DNA from: Dolomitihabitans soli
GTDB lineage: Bacteria; Actinomycetota; Actinomycetes; Streptosporangiales; Streptosporangiaceae
Reading direction: 5' to 3'
Length of the DNA: 64,000 nt
Assembly: GCF_022213955.1 (NCBI RefSeq)
Contig: NZ_JAKNTW010000007.1
Span: 62,001 to 126,000 of the forward strand
Shown: piece by piece, positions 41,194 to 49,924 of the stretch
Numbering within the stretch: position 1 is the stretch's first letter
Layout: each line of letters begins with the position of its first letter
Made by a program: the position numbers and the translations under genes
The notes under the pieces: model-generated
Seen by the model: the letters and a program-made list of their open reading frames with translations, nothing else
Databases searched by the model: none
Told to the model about the DNA's origin: nothing

Positions 41194-41951
41194 TGGATAG
41201 TCCGGATCGGGTCAGAGGGATCGTCAACGAGCTGCGGGCCAGCGACACCGTGTCGGTCGCCGACCTCGCCGCCCAGCACGGCGTGTCGGAGATGACGATC
41301 CGCCGCGACCTCGACGACCTCGCCCAGCAGGGCGTGGTCCGGCGGGTGCGCGGCGGCGCGATGAGCCTGCTGCTGAGTGGCGAGGAACCGCCGTTCGGCG
41401 TCCGCGAACGGGAGGCGGTCGAGGCGAAACGGCGGATCGGCGCCCAGGTCGCCGCCCTGATCGCCGACGGCGAGGCCGTACTGCTCGACGGCGGCACCAC
41501 CGCGCTGGAGGTCGCCAGGGCGCTGCGCGACCGGCGGGTGACCGTCCTGCCGCTGGCCATGCAGTCCGCGATCGAGCTGGCCGCCGCGCCGCGGGTCCGC
41601 CTGGTGATGCCCGGCGGGGAGGTACGGCAGGGCGAGCTGAACTTCTCCGGCCCGCTCACCGAGAGCTCCATCCGCGCGCTGCGCTTCGACACCGCCGTCA
41701 TCGGCTGCTGCGGCCTGTCCGCCGAGCACGGCATGACAGCGCACGATCTCCCCGAGGTCGCCGTCAAGCAGGCCGCCATGGCCTCAGCCCGCCGGGTCGT
41801 CGCCGTCGCGGACTCCGGCAAGTTCGGCCGCACCGCGTTCGGCGCCGTCTGCCCCCTGGACCACCTCGACGTCATCGTCACCGACCTGGCCATCCCACCC
41901 GAGCAGCACGACCAGCTGACCGCCGCCGGCATCACCGTCCACCTCGTCTGA
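41193..41951 (+). CDS. DeoR/GlpR-family transcriptional regulator
   Basis: 252 residues. Winged helix at the N-terminus (RVRGIVNELRASDTVSVADLAAQHGVSEMTIRRDLDDLAQQGVVRRVRGGA), then the sugar-phosphate-sensing DeoRC domain (AVLLDGGTTALEVARAL, VIGCCGLSAEHGMT, VAVADSGKFGRTAF). Such repressors respond to phosphorylated sugars. The MFS gene 86 bp downstream on the same strand is a natural target (sugar or related uptake), an inference from context. Confidence 0.93.
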   Translation: MDSPDRVRGIVNELRASDTVSVADLAAQHGVSEMTIRRDLDDLAQQGVVRRVRGGAMSLLLSGEEPPFGVREREAVEAKRRIGAQVAALIADGEAVLLDGGTTALEVARALRDRRVTVLPLAMQSAIELAAAPRVRLVMPGGEVRQGELNFSGPLTESSIRALRFDTAVIGCCGLSAEHGMTAHDLPEVAVKQAAMASARRVVAVADSGKFGRTAFGAVCPLDHLDVIVTDLAIPPEQHDQLTAAGITVHLV

Positions 41952-42037
41952 CCCTCGCCCCGCACCCGAACCGGATCCCGCCGCCGAGTGGAACAAGCAC
42001 CCGGTACGGCGCCGGCCCCTCTTGAAATCGGAGCGAC

Positions 42038-43234
42038 ATGACCCTCCCCCTTCCCGGCCGGGCCGATACGGCGCATGCCCGGGTCGCCGTCTCCCTGCTG
42101 TTCCTCCTGGCGGGGATGGCGATCGGAACCTGGACGGCGCGGCTCCCCGCCATCAAGTCCGGACTCGGCCTGAGCGACGGCCTGCTCAGCGTCGGGCTGC
42201 TCGGGATCGCCGCCGGGGCGATCGCCGGCATGCAGGTGGTCGGCCCGCTGGTCGACCGGTACGGAGCGAGCCGCATCATGGTGGGGAGCGCGCTGGTGCA
42301 GGGAGTGGTCCTGATCTTCCCGGCCCTGATGCCCGACCTGCTGACCCTCACGATCTCCCTCTTCGTCTTCGGCGTCGTGCACGGCACGCTCGACGTGTCC
42401 ATGAACGCCGGTGCGGTGGACGTCGAACGCGCCGCCGGACGGCGGATGATGTCGTCCTTCCACGCCGTTTACAGCCTGGGCGGGTTCGCCGGGGCCGTGC
42501 TCGGCGGTCTCTTCGCGTACGCGGATCTCAGTGCGACCCTGACCTTCCTCACCTCGGGCGCGCTCATCGCCGTGCTGGCCGTCTGGGCGGGCCGCTGGGC
42601 CCTCCCCGCCAGGCCGGCCGCGACCGAGGCGACGGACGGGGCCGGCGCACAGCGCGCGTCCGGCACCTGGAACGGGGTGGTGTTCCTGGGGGTGCTGGCG
42701 TTCTGCTGCCTGGTCGGTGAGGGCGCGGCGGCCGACTGGAGTTCGGTCTACCTTCGTGACAACCTCGCCGGCTCCGCCGGTTTCGCGGCCGCCGGCTACG
42801 CGGCGTTCTCGATCATGATGACGGCCGGGCGGCTGGCCGGGGACCGGCTGGCCACCAGGTTCGGCGTGGTCCGGCTGGTGCGCGGCTGCGGCGTGCTCGC
42901 CGCCTCGGGGCTGGGCGTCGCGCTGCTGATCGGGCACCCCATGGCGGGCGTGATCGGCTTCGGGTGCTTCGGCGCGGGGCTGTCGTGCATCGTGCCGCAG
43001 GTCTTCTCCGCCGCCGGGCACCGTGACCCGGCCCGCGCGGGACAGGCGCTCGCCAGGGTCGCCGGCCTCGGCTACATCGGTTTTCTCAGCGGCCCCGTGC
43101 TTATCGGCGGGGCCGCCGAACTGATCGGCCTGCCGACGGCGCTGGCCGTCCCCGCCGTGCTCGCCTTCTTCGTGGCGCTGGCCGCGCCGGCGCTGCGTGC
43201 CCCTAAGCCGCGAACTGATCCCATCCAAGCTTGA
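42038..43234 (+). CDS. MFS transporter (FucP/YbjJ-like)
   Basis: 398 residues, 12 hydrophobic segments. 'IGTWTARLPAIKSGLGLSDGLLSVGLLGIAAGAIAGM' and 'HGTLDVSMNAGAVDVERAAGRRMMSSFHAVYSLGG' are the signatures of the YbjJ-like branch. It lies behind the DeoR-type regulator, and its 3' end overlaps the convergent TauE/SafE gene by 32 bp. Confidence 0.85.
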   Translation: MTLPLPGRADTAHARVAVSLLFLLAGMAIGTWTARLPAIKSGLGLSDGLLSVGLLGIAAGAIAGMQVVGPLVDRYGASRIMVGSALVQGVVLIFPALMPDLLTLTISLFVFGVVHGTLDVSMNAGAVDVERAAGRRMMSSFHAVYSLGGFAGAVLGGLFAYADLSATLTFLTSGALIAVLAVWAGRWALPARPAATEATDGAGAQRASGTWNGVVFLGVLAFCCLVGEGAAADWSSVYLRDNLAGSAGFAAAGYAAFSIMMTAGRLAGDRLATRFGVVRLVRGCGVLAASGLGVALLIGHPMAGVIGFGCFGAGLSCIVPQVFSAAGHRDPARAGQALARVAGLGYIGFLSGPVLIGGAAELIGLPTALAVPAVLAFFVALAAPALRAPKPRTDPIQA

Positions 43235-43967
43235 CCACCAGCGCGGTCACCACGCACAGCAACACGATCCGGACGAACCGCGATCCCCTGCGCAACGCCA
43301 TCCGCGCGCCCACCTGGGCGCCGAGGACGTTGCACACCGCCATCGCCAGTCCCAGCGCCCACAGCACGTGCCCCTGCCAGGCGAAGACGATCAGGGCCCC
43401 GAGGTTGGTGCCGATATTGATGATCTTCGCGGTGGCCGAGCCGTGCACCAGGTCCATGCCGAGGATCGAGGTGAACGCGATGATCAGGAAGGTGCCGGCG
43501 CCCGGGCCGATGAACCCGTCGTAGAAGGCGATCCCGACTCCGGCGGCCAGGATCGCGGCCAGCACCCTGCCTCGGGTCCGGAGGTGGGGATGAGGCAGCG
43601 ACCCGAAGCCCGGTTTCAGGGTCACCAGCAACCCGACCCCCACCAGAGCCACCATGACCAGCGGGATCAGCGCGGCTTTGGAGATGGTGACGGCCAGCGT
43701 CGCGCCGAGCCCGGCGGACAGGACCGCGATCACTCCGGCGGGGACGGCGACCCCCGCGTCCACCTTGGTGGTCCGCGCGTAGGTGATCGCCGCCGAGCCG
43801 GTGCCGAAGATGGAGGAAAGCTTGTTGGTGGCGAGCGCCTGCACCGCGGAAACGTCCGCCAGCAGCAGTGCGGGGAGTTGCACCAGCCCTCCCCCGCCCA
43901 CCACGGCGTCGATCCACCCCGCGCCCGCCGCCGCGAGGAGCAGCAGCACGATCTGCGCCGCGTCCAC
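43203..43967 (-). CDS. TauE/SafE-family membrane permease
   Basis: 254 residues with about seven or eight hydrophobic segments. 'GAGWIDAVVGGGGLVQLPALLLADVSAVQALATNKLSSIFGTGSAA' and the second-half repeat 'GFIGPGAGTFLIIAFTSILGMDLVHGSATAKIINIGTNLGAL' are diagnostic. Family members move sulfite, sulfoacetate or related anions. It is far from the sulfur locus at 53-64 kb, so no direct link is claimed. Its last 32 bp overlap the end of the convergent MFS gene. Confidence 0.9.
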   Translation of the reverse strand: MDAAQIVLLLLAAAGAGWIDAVVGGGGLVQLPALLLADVSAVQALATNKLSSIFGTGSAAITYARTTKVDAGVAVPAGVIAVLSAGLGATLAVTISKAALIPLVMVALVGVGLLVTLKPGFGSLPHPHLRTRGRVLAAILAAGVGIAFYDGFIGPGAGTFLIIAFTSILGMDLVHGSATAKIINIGTNLGALIVFAWQGHVLWALGLAMAVCNVLGAQVGARMALRRGSRFVRIVLLCVVTALVVKLGWDQFAA

Positions 43968-44042
43968 CCGATCCCCCGATATTTCGTGATACGACCGACC
44001 GAAGGGTACCGGGGACGTCCGGGCCGCCTGCCGTCCGGGCCG

Positions 44043-45269
44043 CTATGACAGGTCGGCGGCTCCGATCGGGCGGCGCGCGGGGAAGGCGTGGCGGCGGGCC
44101 GCGGTGACGGCGGCGAGGGCGGCGGCGACCAGGGGCAGCGCGACCCAGGGCAGGGCTCCGGTTCCGGCGCTCTCCAGGATGACGCCGCCGGTCAGCGACC
44201 CGGCGGCGATGCCGATGTTGTAGACGGTCGCCTGCAGGGAGGTCGCCACGTCCGCGTCGCCCGGCCCGGCGGCGTCGACCAGTGCGGTCTGCAGCAGCGT
44301 GGGCGCTCCCCCGAAGGCGGCGCCCCACAGGGCGACCGCGACCAGCAGAACCACCGGGACGTCGCCGGCGAGCCCCAGGACGAGCATCGCGGCCGCGATC
44401 AGGGCCGTCGCGCCCAGCAGTGACCCCCGCAGGTGGCGGTCGGCGAGGACGCCGACGAGCGAGATCCCGGCGACCGTGGCGGCTCCGAACACGAACAGGA
44501 CCAGACCCGCCTGGCCGAAGCCGGCCCGCCCGGCGACGGGCGACATGTAGGTGTACATCACCTGGTGGCCCAGCAGCAGGACCAGGGTGACGACCAGCAC
44601 CGGGCGAATGCCGGGCCGGACGCCGATCCGGCGCAGCGGGACACGCGCGGCCGCCGGTTCGCCGGGGAAATCCGGGACCTTCCAGCGCACCCAGGCCACC
44701 AGGACCACCGCCAGCACGGCCGGCACGGCGAAGGCCGCGCGCCAGCCGAAGGCGGTGGCCGTCGCCGTACCGGCGGGGATGCCCAGGGAGAGCGCGACGG
44801 TGATCCCCGCCAGGACGATGGCGATGGCACGGCCGCGGCGCGCGGCCGGGACCATCCGGGCCGCGTAGCCCGCGAGCATCGCCCACAGCGTGCCGCCCGC
44901 CGCGCCCGCGAGCACCCGGGCCGCGAAGGTCAGCGGGTAGGAGGAGGACAGGGCGGTGACCGCGTTGACGAGCGCGAAGCAGGCGAGCACCCCGATCAGC
45001 ACCGTACGGCGGGGCACCCCGCGCAGCGCGGCGGTGAGGGGGATCGCGGCGAGCACGGAGGCGGCCGCGTAGCCCGTCACCAGGAATCCGACGCTCCCTT
45101 CCGGCACGTGCAGATCCGCGCTCATCAGCGGCAGCAGGCCGGCTGGGAGCAGTTCGGTCAGCACGGCGGTGAACGCCGCCGTGAACAGGGCCAGCAGCCC
45201 CCACAGCGGTAGTCTCGCCGTCGCGGCGGCAGGCGGAGCGGCGGCCTTGGCAGCCGATGTGTTCGACAT
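44043..45269 (-). CDS. MFS efflux transporter (DHA1, Cmx/CmlR-like)
   Basis: 408 residues, 12 hydrophobic segments. 'FTAVLTELLPAGLLPLMSADLHVPEGSVGFLVTGYAAASVLAAIPLTAALRGVPRR' and 'RVLAGAAGGTLWAMLAGYAARMVPAARRGRAIAIVLAG' are typical of DHA1 drug:H+ antiporters of the chloramphenicol-efflux/arabinose-exporter group. It is divergent from a MerR regulator across 59 bp containing a perfect dyad, a standard inducible-efflux arrangement. Confidence 0.88.
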   Translation of the reverse strand: MSNTSAAKAAAPPAAATARLPLWGLLALFTAAFTAVLTELLPAGLLPLMSADLHVPEGSVGFLVTGYAAASVLAAIPLTAALRGVPRRTVLIGVLACFALVNAVTALSSSYPLTFAARVLAGAAGGTLWAMLAGYAARMVPAARRGRAIAIVLAGITVALSLGIPAGTATATAFGWRAAFAVPAVLAVVLVAWVRWKVPDFPGEPAAARVPLRRIGVRPGIRPVLVVTLVLLLGHQVMYTYMSPVAGRAGFGQAGLVLFVFGAATVAGISLVGVLADRHLRGSLLGATALIAAAMLVLGLAGDVPVVLLVAVALWGAAFGGAPTLLQTALVDAAGPGDADVATSLQATVYNIGIAAGSLTGGVILESAGTGALPWVALPLVAAALAAVTAARRHAFPARRPIGAADLS

Positions 45270-45286
45270 GCGACCATGGTGAAACG

Positions 45287-45302
45287 TTCACATCAATGTG
45301 AA
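45287..45302. promoter_or_regulatory. Candidate MerR operator
   Basis: TTCACAT-CA-ATGTGAA, a perfect 7-2-7 dyad in the 59-bp gap between the divergent MFS and MerR genes. MerR proteins bind such dyads between -35 and -10 elements, so it probably controls the MFS gene and its own gene. Confidence 0.65.
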
Positions 45303-45328
45303 GGCAACTGTGCTGTCCGAGGAGCACG

Positions 45329-45724
45329 ATGAGGATCGGCGAGCTGTCCCGGCGAACCGGTGTCCCCACCCGGATGCTGCGCTATTACGAGGAGCAGGAC
45401 CTCCTGCACCCCGAACGGACCGGCAACGGCTACCGCGTCTACGGCGAGCCGGCGGTCTACCGGGTCCAGCAGATCCGTGGGCTGCTCGACTCCGGCCTGA
45501 CCACCGAGATCATCCGCAGGATCCTGCCGTTCCTGAACAAGCCGGACGAGATCCACCTCCACCCGGAGTGCCTGACCCCGGAGACCGCCGCGTTGCTCCG
45601 CGGTGAAGCCGAGCGGATCCAGCAGCGCATCGACTGCCTGGCCCGCAACCGCGACGCCATCCACGCCTACCTCGCCGTCGTCCAGCCCGGGGCGCCACCT
45701 GGCCCGCCGACTGGGCAGACGTGA
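45329..45724 (+). CDS. MerR-family transcriptional regulator
   Basis: 131 residues: MerR winged helix (MRIGELSRRTGVPTRMLRYYEEQDLLHPERTGNGYRVYGEPAVYRVQQIRGLL), then a long dimerisation helix and a short C-terminal part with one Cys (HPECL). It is too short for a TipA- or BmrR-type ligand domain. GAGGAG precedes the ATG. The likely target is the divergent MFS pump. Confidence 0.92.
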   Translation: MRIGELSRRTGVPTRMLRYYEEQDLLHPERTGNGYRVYGEPAVYRVQQIRGLLDSGLTTEIIRRILPFLNKPDEIHLHPECLTPETAALLRGEAERIQQRIDCLARNRDAIHAYLAVVQPGAPPGPPTGQT

Positions 45725-45797
45725 TCCGGCTGGGATGCCGGCCGATCCCCTTCCAGGGGGAGGCGACCTGGTGGCCCCGGCTGGCAGGATCGGAGTC

Positions 45798-47027
45798 ATG
45801 CGTCGTCTGCTCGCCCCGCTGACCAGCCGGGACACCTACCTGCGCTGGGCGTGCCTGATCCTGGGCGGCGCGCTGCTGATGCCGTACATGATGGCCGGGG
45901 CGGTGGTGGCCGGGATCCTGCGGGCGGTTCCGCAGGACGGGAGCCTGCTCGCCCTGATGCAGCCGCTCGTCTTCGTGTGCGTGCTGCCGCTGGTGGCGCT
46001 CACCGGGCTGGTCCTGCCGGTCCGCGCCCTGGAGATCACGGCGGCCCGCGGGCTGCTCGGCGCGGAGATCGGCCCGCTGCCGGCGACGGCGCGACGCACG
46101 TGGGCGGAGCGGCGGCGGACGGCGGCCTGGTTCACGCTGCATCTGGGGCTGGGCGGAATGCTGGCCGCGATCACCCTCGCCGTGATCCCGTTCGTGATCT
46201 GGCTGGTCGCGCTGCCCTTCTTCGACGGCGTCGATGCGCCGGCCGCGGCCCTGCTCCCCGCTTGGTGGAGCGACGTGTGGGCGCTCCCCGCGGCGGTGGC
46301 CTCCGCGTTCGCGCTCGTCCAGCTGGTCGCCGGCGTCGGCCGCCTGCTCGCCTGGTCCGCGCCCAGGCTGCTCGGCCCCTCGGCCGGCGACCGGCTCGCG
46401 GCCGCGGAGGAGCGGGCGCGCGACCTGGCCGCCCGCAACCGGCTCGCCCGCGAGCTGCACGACTCGGTGGGACACGCCCTCAGCGTGGTCACCGTGCAGG
46501 CGGGTGCCGCGAACCGGATCCTCGACCGCGACCCGCCCGCCGTACGGCAGGCGCTGGCGGCCATCGAGCGGCAGGCCCGCGGCGCCCTCGAGGAGCTGGA
46601 CCACGTCCTCGGCGTGCTCCGCGAGGAGAACGGCGCAGGAGGTCCCGAAGCGCCGCGGGCCACCGGGCGGTCGCTGGCCGACCTGGCCGAGCTGACCGGC
46701 CCGGCGGGCGCCGACGCGACGGTCCGCGGCGAGCTGGACGCCCTGTCCCCGCCGATCTCCCGCGAGGGCTACCGCATCGTCCAGGAATCCCTCACCAACG
46801 CGATCCGGCACGGCGACGGCCCGGCCAGTTTGTCCGTCATCGTCGACGCGGACCATCTGGAGATCTCCGTGCGCAACCCGGTCACGCGGCGGGAGTCACC
46901 GGCCAGGAGCGGCGGCCGGGGGCTGGCGGGAATGCGCGAACGGGTCACCCTGCTGGGCGGTGAGCTGCGCGCGGGCGCCGAGGAGGAGCACTGGCTGGTC
47001 CACGTACGGCTGCCGCTGCACGCCTGA
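45798..47027 (+). CDS. NarL-type sensor histidine kinase (HisKA_3)
   Basis: 409 residues. Four or more membrane segments in residues 15-185, a HisKA_3 phospho-acceptor His221 (NRLARELHDSVGHALSV) and a HATPase with N box 'IVQESLTNAIRHG' and G box 'GGRGLAGMRERVTLLGG'. This is the DesK/LiaS-like class. Its 3' end has been duplicated: 44 bp on, the last codons and the next 20 bp recur. The cognate response regulator starts 96 bp later. Confidence 0.92.
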   Translation: MRRLLAPLTSRDTYLRWACLILGGALLMPYMMAGAVVAGILRAVPQDGSLLALMQPLVFVCVLPLVALTGLVLPVRALEITAARGLLGAEIGPLPATARRTWAERRRTAAWFTLHLGLGGMLAAITLAVIPFVIWLVALPFFDGVDAPAAALLPAWWSDVWALPAAVASAFALVQLVAGVGRLLAWSAPRLLGPSAGDRLAAAEERARDLAARNRLARELHDSVGHALSVVTVQAGAANRILDRDPPAVRQALAAIERQARGALEELDHVLGVLREENGAGGPEAPRATGRSLADLAELTGPAGADATVRGELDALSPPISREGYRIVQESLTNAIRHGDGPASLSVIVDADHLEISVRNPVTRRESPARSGGRGLAGMRERVTLLGGELRAGAEEEHWLVHVRLPLHA

Positions 47028-47082
47028 CCACCGGCGCCACGTACCCCGTACGACTGCCGCTGCACTCCTGACCACCGGCGCC
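47003..47082 (+). repeat. 44-bp tandem duplication of the kinase gene end
   Basis: A 36-base stretch starting CGTACG (47003-47038), covering the last kinase codons and stop, recurs at 47047-47082 with two mismatches. The second copy would also encode VRLPLHS and a stop if read in frame, so the gene end was duplicated in tandem and the original remains functional. Confidence 0.75.
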
Positions 47083-47122
47083 GTGTGCTTCCCGCACGGC
47101 CGGGAACGGTACCGTCCTGGGC

Positions 47123-47764
47123 ATGACCGTGCGTGTGGTGATCGCCGACGACGAGGATCTGATCAGGGCGGGGCTGCGGATCATCGTGGACTCCGAACCC
47201 GGCCTCCAGGTGGTGGGCGAGGCGTCCGACGGGGCGCGAGTGGTGCCGGTCGTGCGGGAGACACGACCCGACGTGGTGCTGATGGACGTGCGGATGCCCG
47301 CCGTGGACGGCATCCAGGCCACCCGCAGGCTGGTCGCCATGCCGGACCCACCCAAGATCATCGTGGTCACCACGTTCGAGAACGACGACTACGTCTACGA
47401 GGCGCTGCGGGCGGGAGCGAGCGGCTTCCTGCTCAAGCGGACCCGGCCCGAGGAACTGGTGAGCGCCGTCAAACTGGTGGCGGACGGGGACTCGCTGCTG
47501 TTCCCCGAGGCGATCCGCGCCCTGGTGGCGCGTGGCGGGCACAGCAGGCCGGCGGCGGGCATCGGCAGGCTCACCGCCCGCGAGGGCGAGGTGCTGAAAC
47601 TGATGGCCCGCGGCCTGTCCAACGGGGAGATCGCCACCGAGCTGGTCGTCGGCCAGGAGACGGTCAAGACGCACGTCGGCAACGTGCTGGACAAGCTCGC
47701 CGCCCGGGACCGCACCCAGGCGGTCATCACCGCCTTCGAATCCGGCTTCGTGTCACCCCGGTGA
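47123..47764 (+). CDS. NarL/FixJ-family response regulator
   Basis: 213 residues. Receiver Asp55 (VLMDVRMPAVDG), Lys in FLLKRTRPEE, and a LuxR helix-turn-helix (LTAREGEVLKLMARGLSNGEIATELVVGQETVKTHVGNVL). It pairs with the upstream HisKA_3 kinase. Its stop codon falls inside the first unit of the 84-bp tandem repeat that follows. Confidence 0.93.
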   Translation: MTVRVVIADDEDLIRAGLRIIVDSEPGLQVVGEASDGARVVPVVRETRPDVVLMDVRMPAVDGIQATRRLVAMPDPPKIIVVTTFENDDYVYEALRAGASGFLLKRTRPEELVSAVKLVADGDSLLFPEAIRALVARGGHSRPAAGIGRLTAREGEVLKLMARGLSNGEIATELVVGQETVKTHVGNVLDKLAARDRTQAVITAFESGFVSPR

Positions 47765-47999
47765 CCGGCCGTACGGAAGACGCGGCCCGGCGTGACGCCG
47801 ATCGACAAGCGGACACCCACCGCGGCGCGCTTCACGACACCCCGGTGACCGGCCGTACGGAAGACGCGGCGCGGCGTGACGCCGATCGACAAGCGGACAC
47901 CCGCCGCGGCGCGCTTCACGGCACCCCGGTGACCGGCCGCGCGGAAGACGCGGCGCGGCGTGACGCTGCTACCGGCGCCCGCCGTCGCGCGACCCGCGG
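47754..47999. repeat. 84-bp tandem repeat, three units
   Basis: Units start with CACCCCGGTGACCGGCC at 47754, 47838 and 47922, and a partial fourth start (CACCCCCGTGACCGGC) lies at 48000. The first two units are nearly identical; the third is 78 bp and diverged in its second half. Each holds the dyad CGGCGT-G-ACGCCG. The unit is 28 codons long, so all frames stay open. It lies between the response regulator (whose stop is in unit 1) and the convergent kinase-like gene. Repeats are contiguous and unspaced, so it is not a CRISPR. Confidence 0.85.
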
Positions 48000-48015
48000 C
48001 ACCCCCGTGACCGGC

Positions 48016-48777
48016 TCAGATGTCCTCGCCGCCGCCCTGGTCGCCGTCGGGCGCGGGCGTGCCGGGACCGGTCTCCCCCGGCGACGGGGTCGGGGTGGGG
48101 TCCTGCGGGACGGGGGTCATCGGGATCGGCGGCGGCGTCGGCACGAACACGGTGGCCGGCAGCGGCCTGGGCGGCTGCCGGAGGTCCTCCGACCGGCCGA
48201 AGACCAGCAACGCCACCACGGTCAGCAGCGACAGCATCAGCGCGAGCACCGCCCCGGCCACGACGACGGCCCGTTTGGTCTCGGTGGGCGGCGGCTTGGG
48301 CAGCGGCGGCGCGGGCAGGGCGGGAATCCGGTCGCCGACCCAGAAGGGCACGAAGTCGGGGCCGTGCCTCTCCCCGATCAGGGTGCCGCTGACCAGCACC
48401 GGCTCCAGGAACCGCTCGGCGCCCGGCCGCCCGTGCGCGTACGGCGTGGCGACCCACGGCGCGGGCCCGACGTCCATCGCGACGACCGGCGGCATCGAAT
48501 CCGGCAGCGGGGTGCGCCCGCGCGCCGTACGCCGCGACACCCAGCCGCGCACGCCGCGCTCGGGCGCCGAGTCGCGGATCGCGGCCACGAACCGCTGGCG
48601 GGCCGCCGCGTCGAAGGCCGCGCCCTTGGTCAGCAGCGCGATCGACACCGCACGGCCGTCGGGGGCCTGCGCCAGGTAGACCAGCCCGGCAGGGCCCGCC
48701 CGGAGGCGTGCCTGCATGACGAAGGGCCCCAGTTGGGGCGGGTCTCCGTGCTGAAGCGGGCTGGCCACATCAATCAT
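48016..48777 (-). CDS. Membrane protein with a kinase N-lobe-like domain only
   Basis: 253 residues. Residues about 5-75 (PLQHGDPPQLGPFVMQARLRAG, LVYLAQAPDGRAVSIALLTKGA, RQRFVAAI) follow the start of actinobacterial Ser/Thr kinases. The glycine loop is poor (RLRAGPAGLVY), the VAIK lysine is lost (VSIALL), and there is no HRD or DFG motif, so it is not a kinase. A membrane segment follows (about 173-196), then an extracellular Pro/Thr-rich tail. The ATG at 48777 is chosen because the kinase-like motif starts there. It is divergent from the MoxR operon. Confidence 0.7.
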   Translation of the reverse strand: MIDVASPLQHGDPPQLGPFVMQARLRAGPAGLVYLAQAPDGRAVSIALLTKGAAFDAAARQRFVAAIRDSAPERGVRGWVSRRTARGRTPLPDSMPPVVAMDVGPAPWVATPYAHGRPGAERFLEPVLVSGTLIGERHGPDFVPFWVGDRIPALPAPPLPKPPPTETKRAVVVAGAVLALMLSLLTVVALLVFGRSEDLRQPPRPLPATVFVPTPPPIPMTPVPQDPTPTPSPGETGPGTPAPDGDQGGGEDI

Positions 48778-48906
48778 GAAAGCACACCCGTCCGACGCAG
48801 GTTGCCCGCACGTTTGGTGGAATAACAACCACAGGGGAACCCAGTCTCGTCAGCGAGCGAAAGGAGAGGCGCGCGCCACCGTACGGCGGAGCGCGCCGCA
48901 TCGCAG

Positions 48907-49911
48907 ATGACCGTCGCCGAAGAAGTTCCGAGCGGTACCGACGCCGAGGTGTTGCGCCAGGCCCTGGCCGAGGTCAGGCGGGTCATCGTCGGGCAGGAGC
49001 ACATGGTCGAGCGGCTGCTCGTCGCATTGCTGGCCCGCGGCCACTGCCTGCTGGAGGGCGTGCCCGGGGTCGCCAAGACACTGGCCGCCTCGACGCTGGC
49101 CACCGTGGTGGGCGGCAGCTTCGCCCGCATCCAGTTCACGCCCGACCTGGTGCCCAGCGACATCGTCGGGACCCGCGTCTTCCATCCCTCCAGCGAGCGT
49201 TTCGACGTCGAGCTCGGGCCGGTGTTCGTCAACTTCCTGCTCGCCGACGAGATCAACCGGGCTCCCGCGAAGGTCCAGTCGGCGTTGCTGGAGGTGATGG
49301 CCGAGCGGCAGGTGACGCTGGCGGGGGAGACGCATCCGCTGCCCAGGCCGTTCGTGGTGCTCGCCACCCAGAACCCGATCGAGTCGGAGGGCGTCTACCC
49401 GCTGCCCGAGGTGCAGCGCGACCGGTTCCTGTTCAAGGTCAGGGTGCGGCATCCCGACGCGCAGGAGGAGCTGGAGATCCTGCACCGGATGAGCGTCAGG
49501 CCGCCCACCCCCCAGCCGGTGCTCGACCCCGAGCGGCTCTCCTCCCTGCAGGATCTCGCCGAGCAGGTGTCGGTGCACCAGCTCGTCGCCGACTACGTGG
49601 TCCGGCTGGTGATGACCACCCGCAGGCCGCACGAGTACGGCATGCCCGAGCTGGCCGACATCGTGGAGATCGGGGTGAGCCCCAGGGCGACGCTCGGCCT
49701 GGTCTCCGCGGGCCGGGCGCTGGCGCTGCTGCGCGGACGCGACTATCTGCTGCCCGACGACGTGCGCGACGTGGCCGTCGACGTGATGGGGCACCGCCTG
49801 ATGCTCACCTTCGACGCGCTGGCCGACGGCGTCGACGCCGACGACGTGGTCAGGCAGATCCTCGCCGCCGTCCCCCCGCCGCTCGTGGTGTGGAACCAGG
49901 CGCAGAGATGA
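48907..49911 (+). CDS. MoxR-family AAA+ ATPase
   Basis: 334 residues. Walker A GVPGVAKT, Walker B LLADEINRAP, sensor 1 in LATQNPIESEGVYPLPEVQRDRFLF and a C-terminal lid. MoxR ATPases act as chaperones, usually with a DUF58 and VWA protein, as here (next two genes). The three genes are tightly packed (13-bp gap, then 4-bp overlap). Confidence 0.94.
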   Translation: MTVAEEVPSGTDAEVLRQALAEVRRVIVGQEHMVERLLVALLARGHCLLEGVPGVAKTLAASTLATVVGGSFARIQFTPDLVPSDIVGTRVFHPSSERFDVELGPVFVNFLLADEINRAPAKVQSALLEVMAERQVTLAGETHPLPRPFVVLATQNPIESEGVYPLPEVQRDRFLFKVRVRHPDAQEELEILHRMSVRPPTPQPVLDPERLSSLQDLAEQVSVHQLVADYVVRLVMTTRRPHEYGMPELADIVEIGVSPRATLGLVSAGRALALLRGRDYLLPDDVRDVAVDVMGHRLMLTFDALADGVDADDVVRQILAAVPPPLVVWNQAQR

Positions 49912-49924
49912 GCGGGCGGGCGCG

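Noticed and set aside
41138-43228. Long upstream extension of the WYL regulator frame
   Set aside because: The extension is antisense to the DeoR and MFS genes. The winged helix begins at the Met at 41137.
47395-47919. Minus-strand frame with 28-residue peptide repeats
   Set aside because: It exists because the 84-bp repeats are a multiple of three; it runs antisense into the response regulator and has no supported start.
47754-47999. CRISPR array
   Set aside because: Units are contiguous 84-bp copies without spacers, and there are no cas genes.
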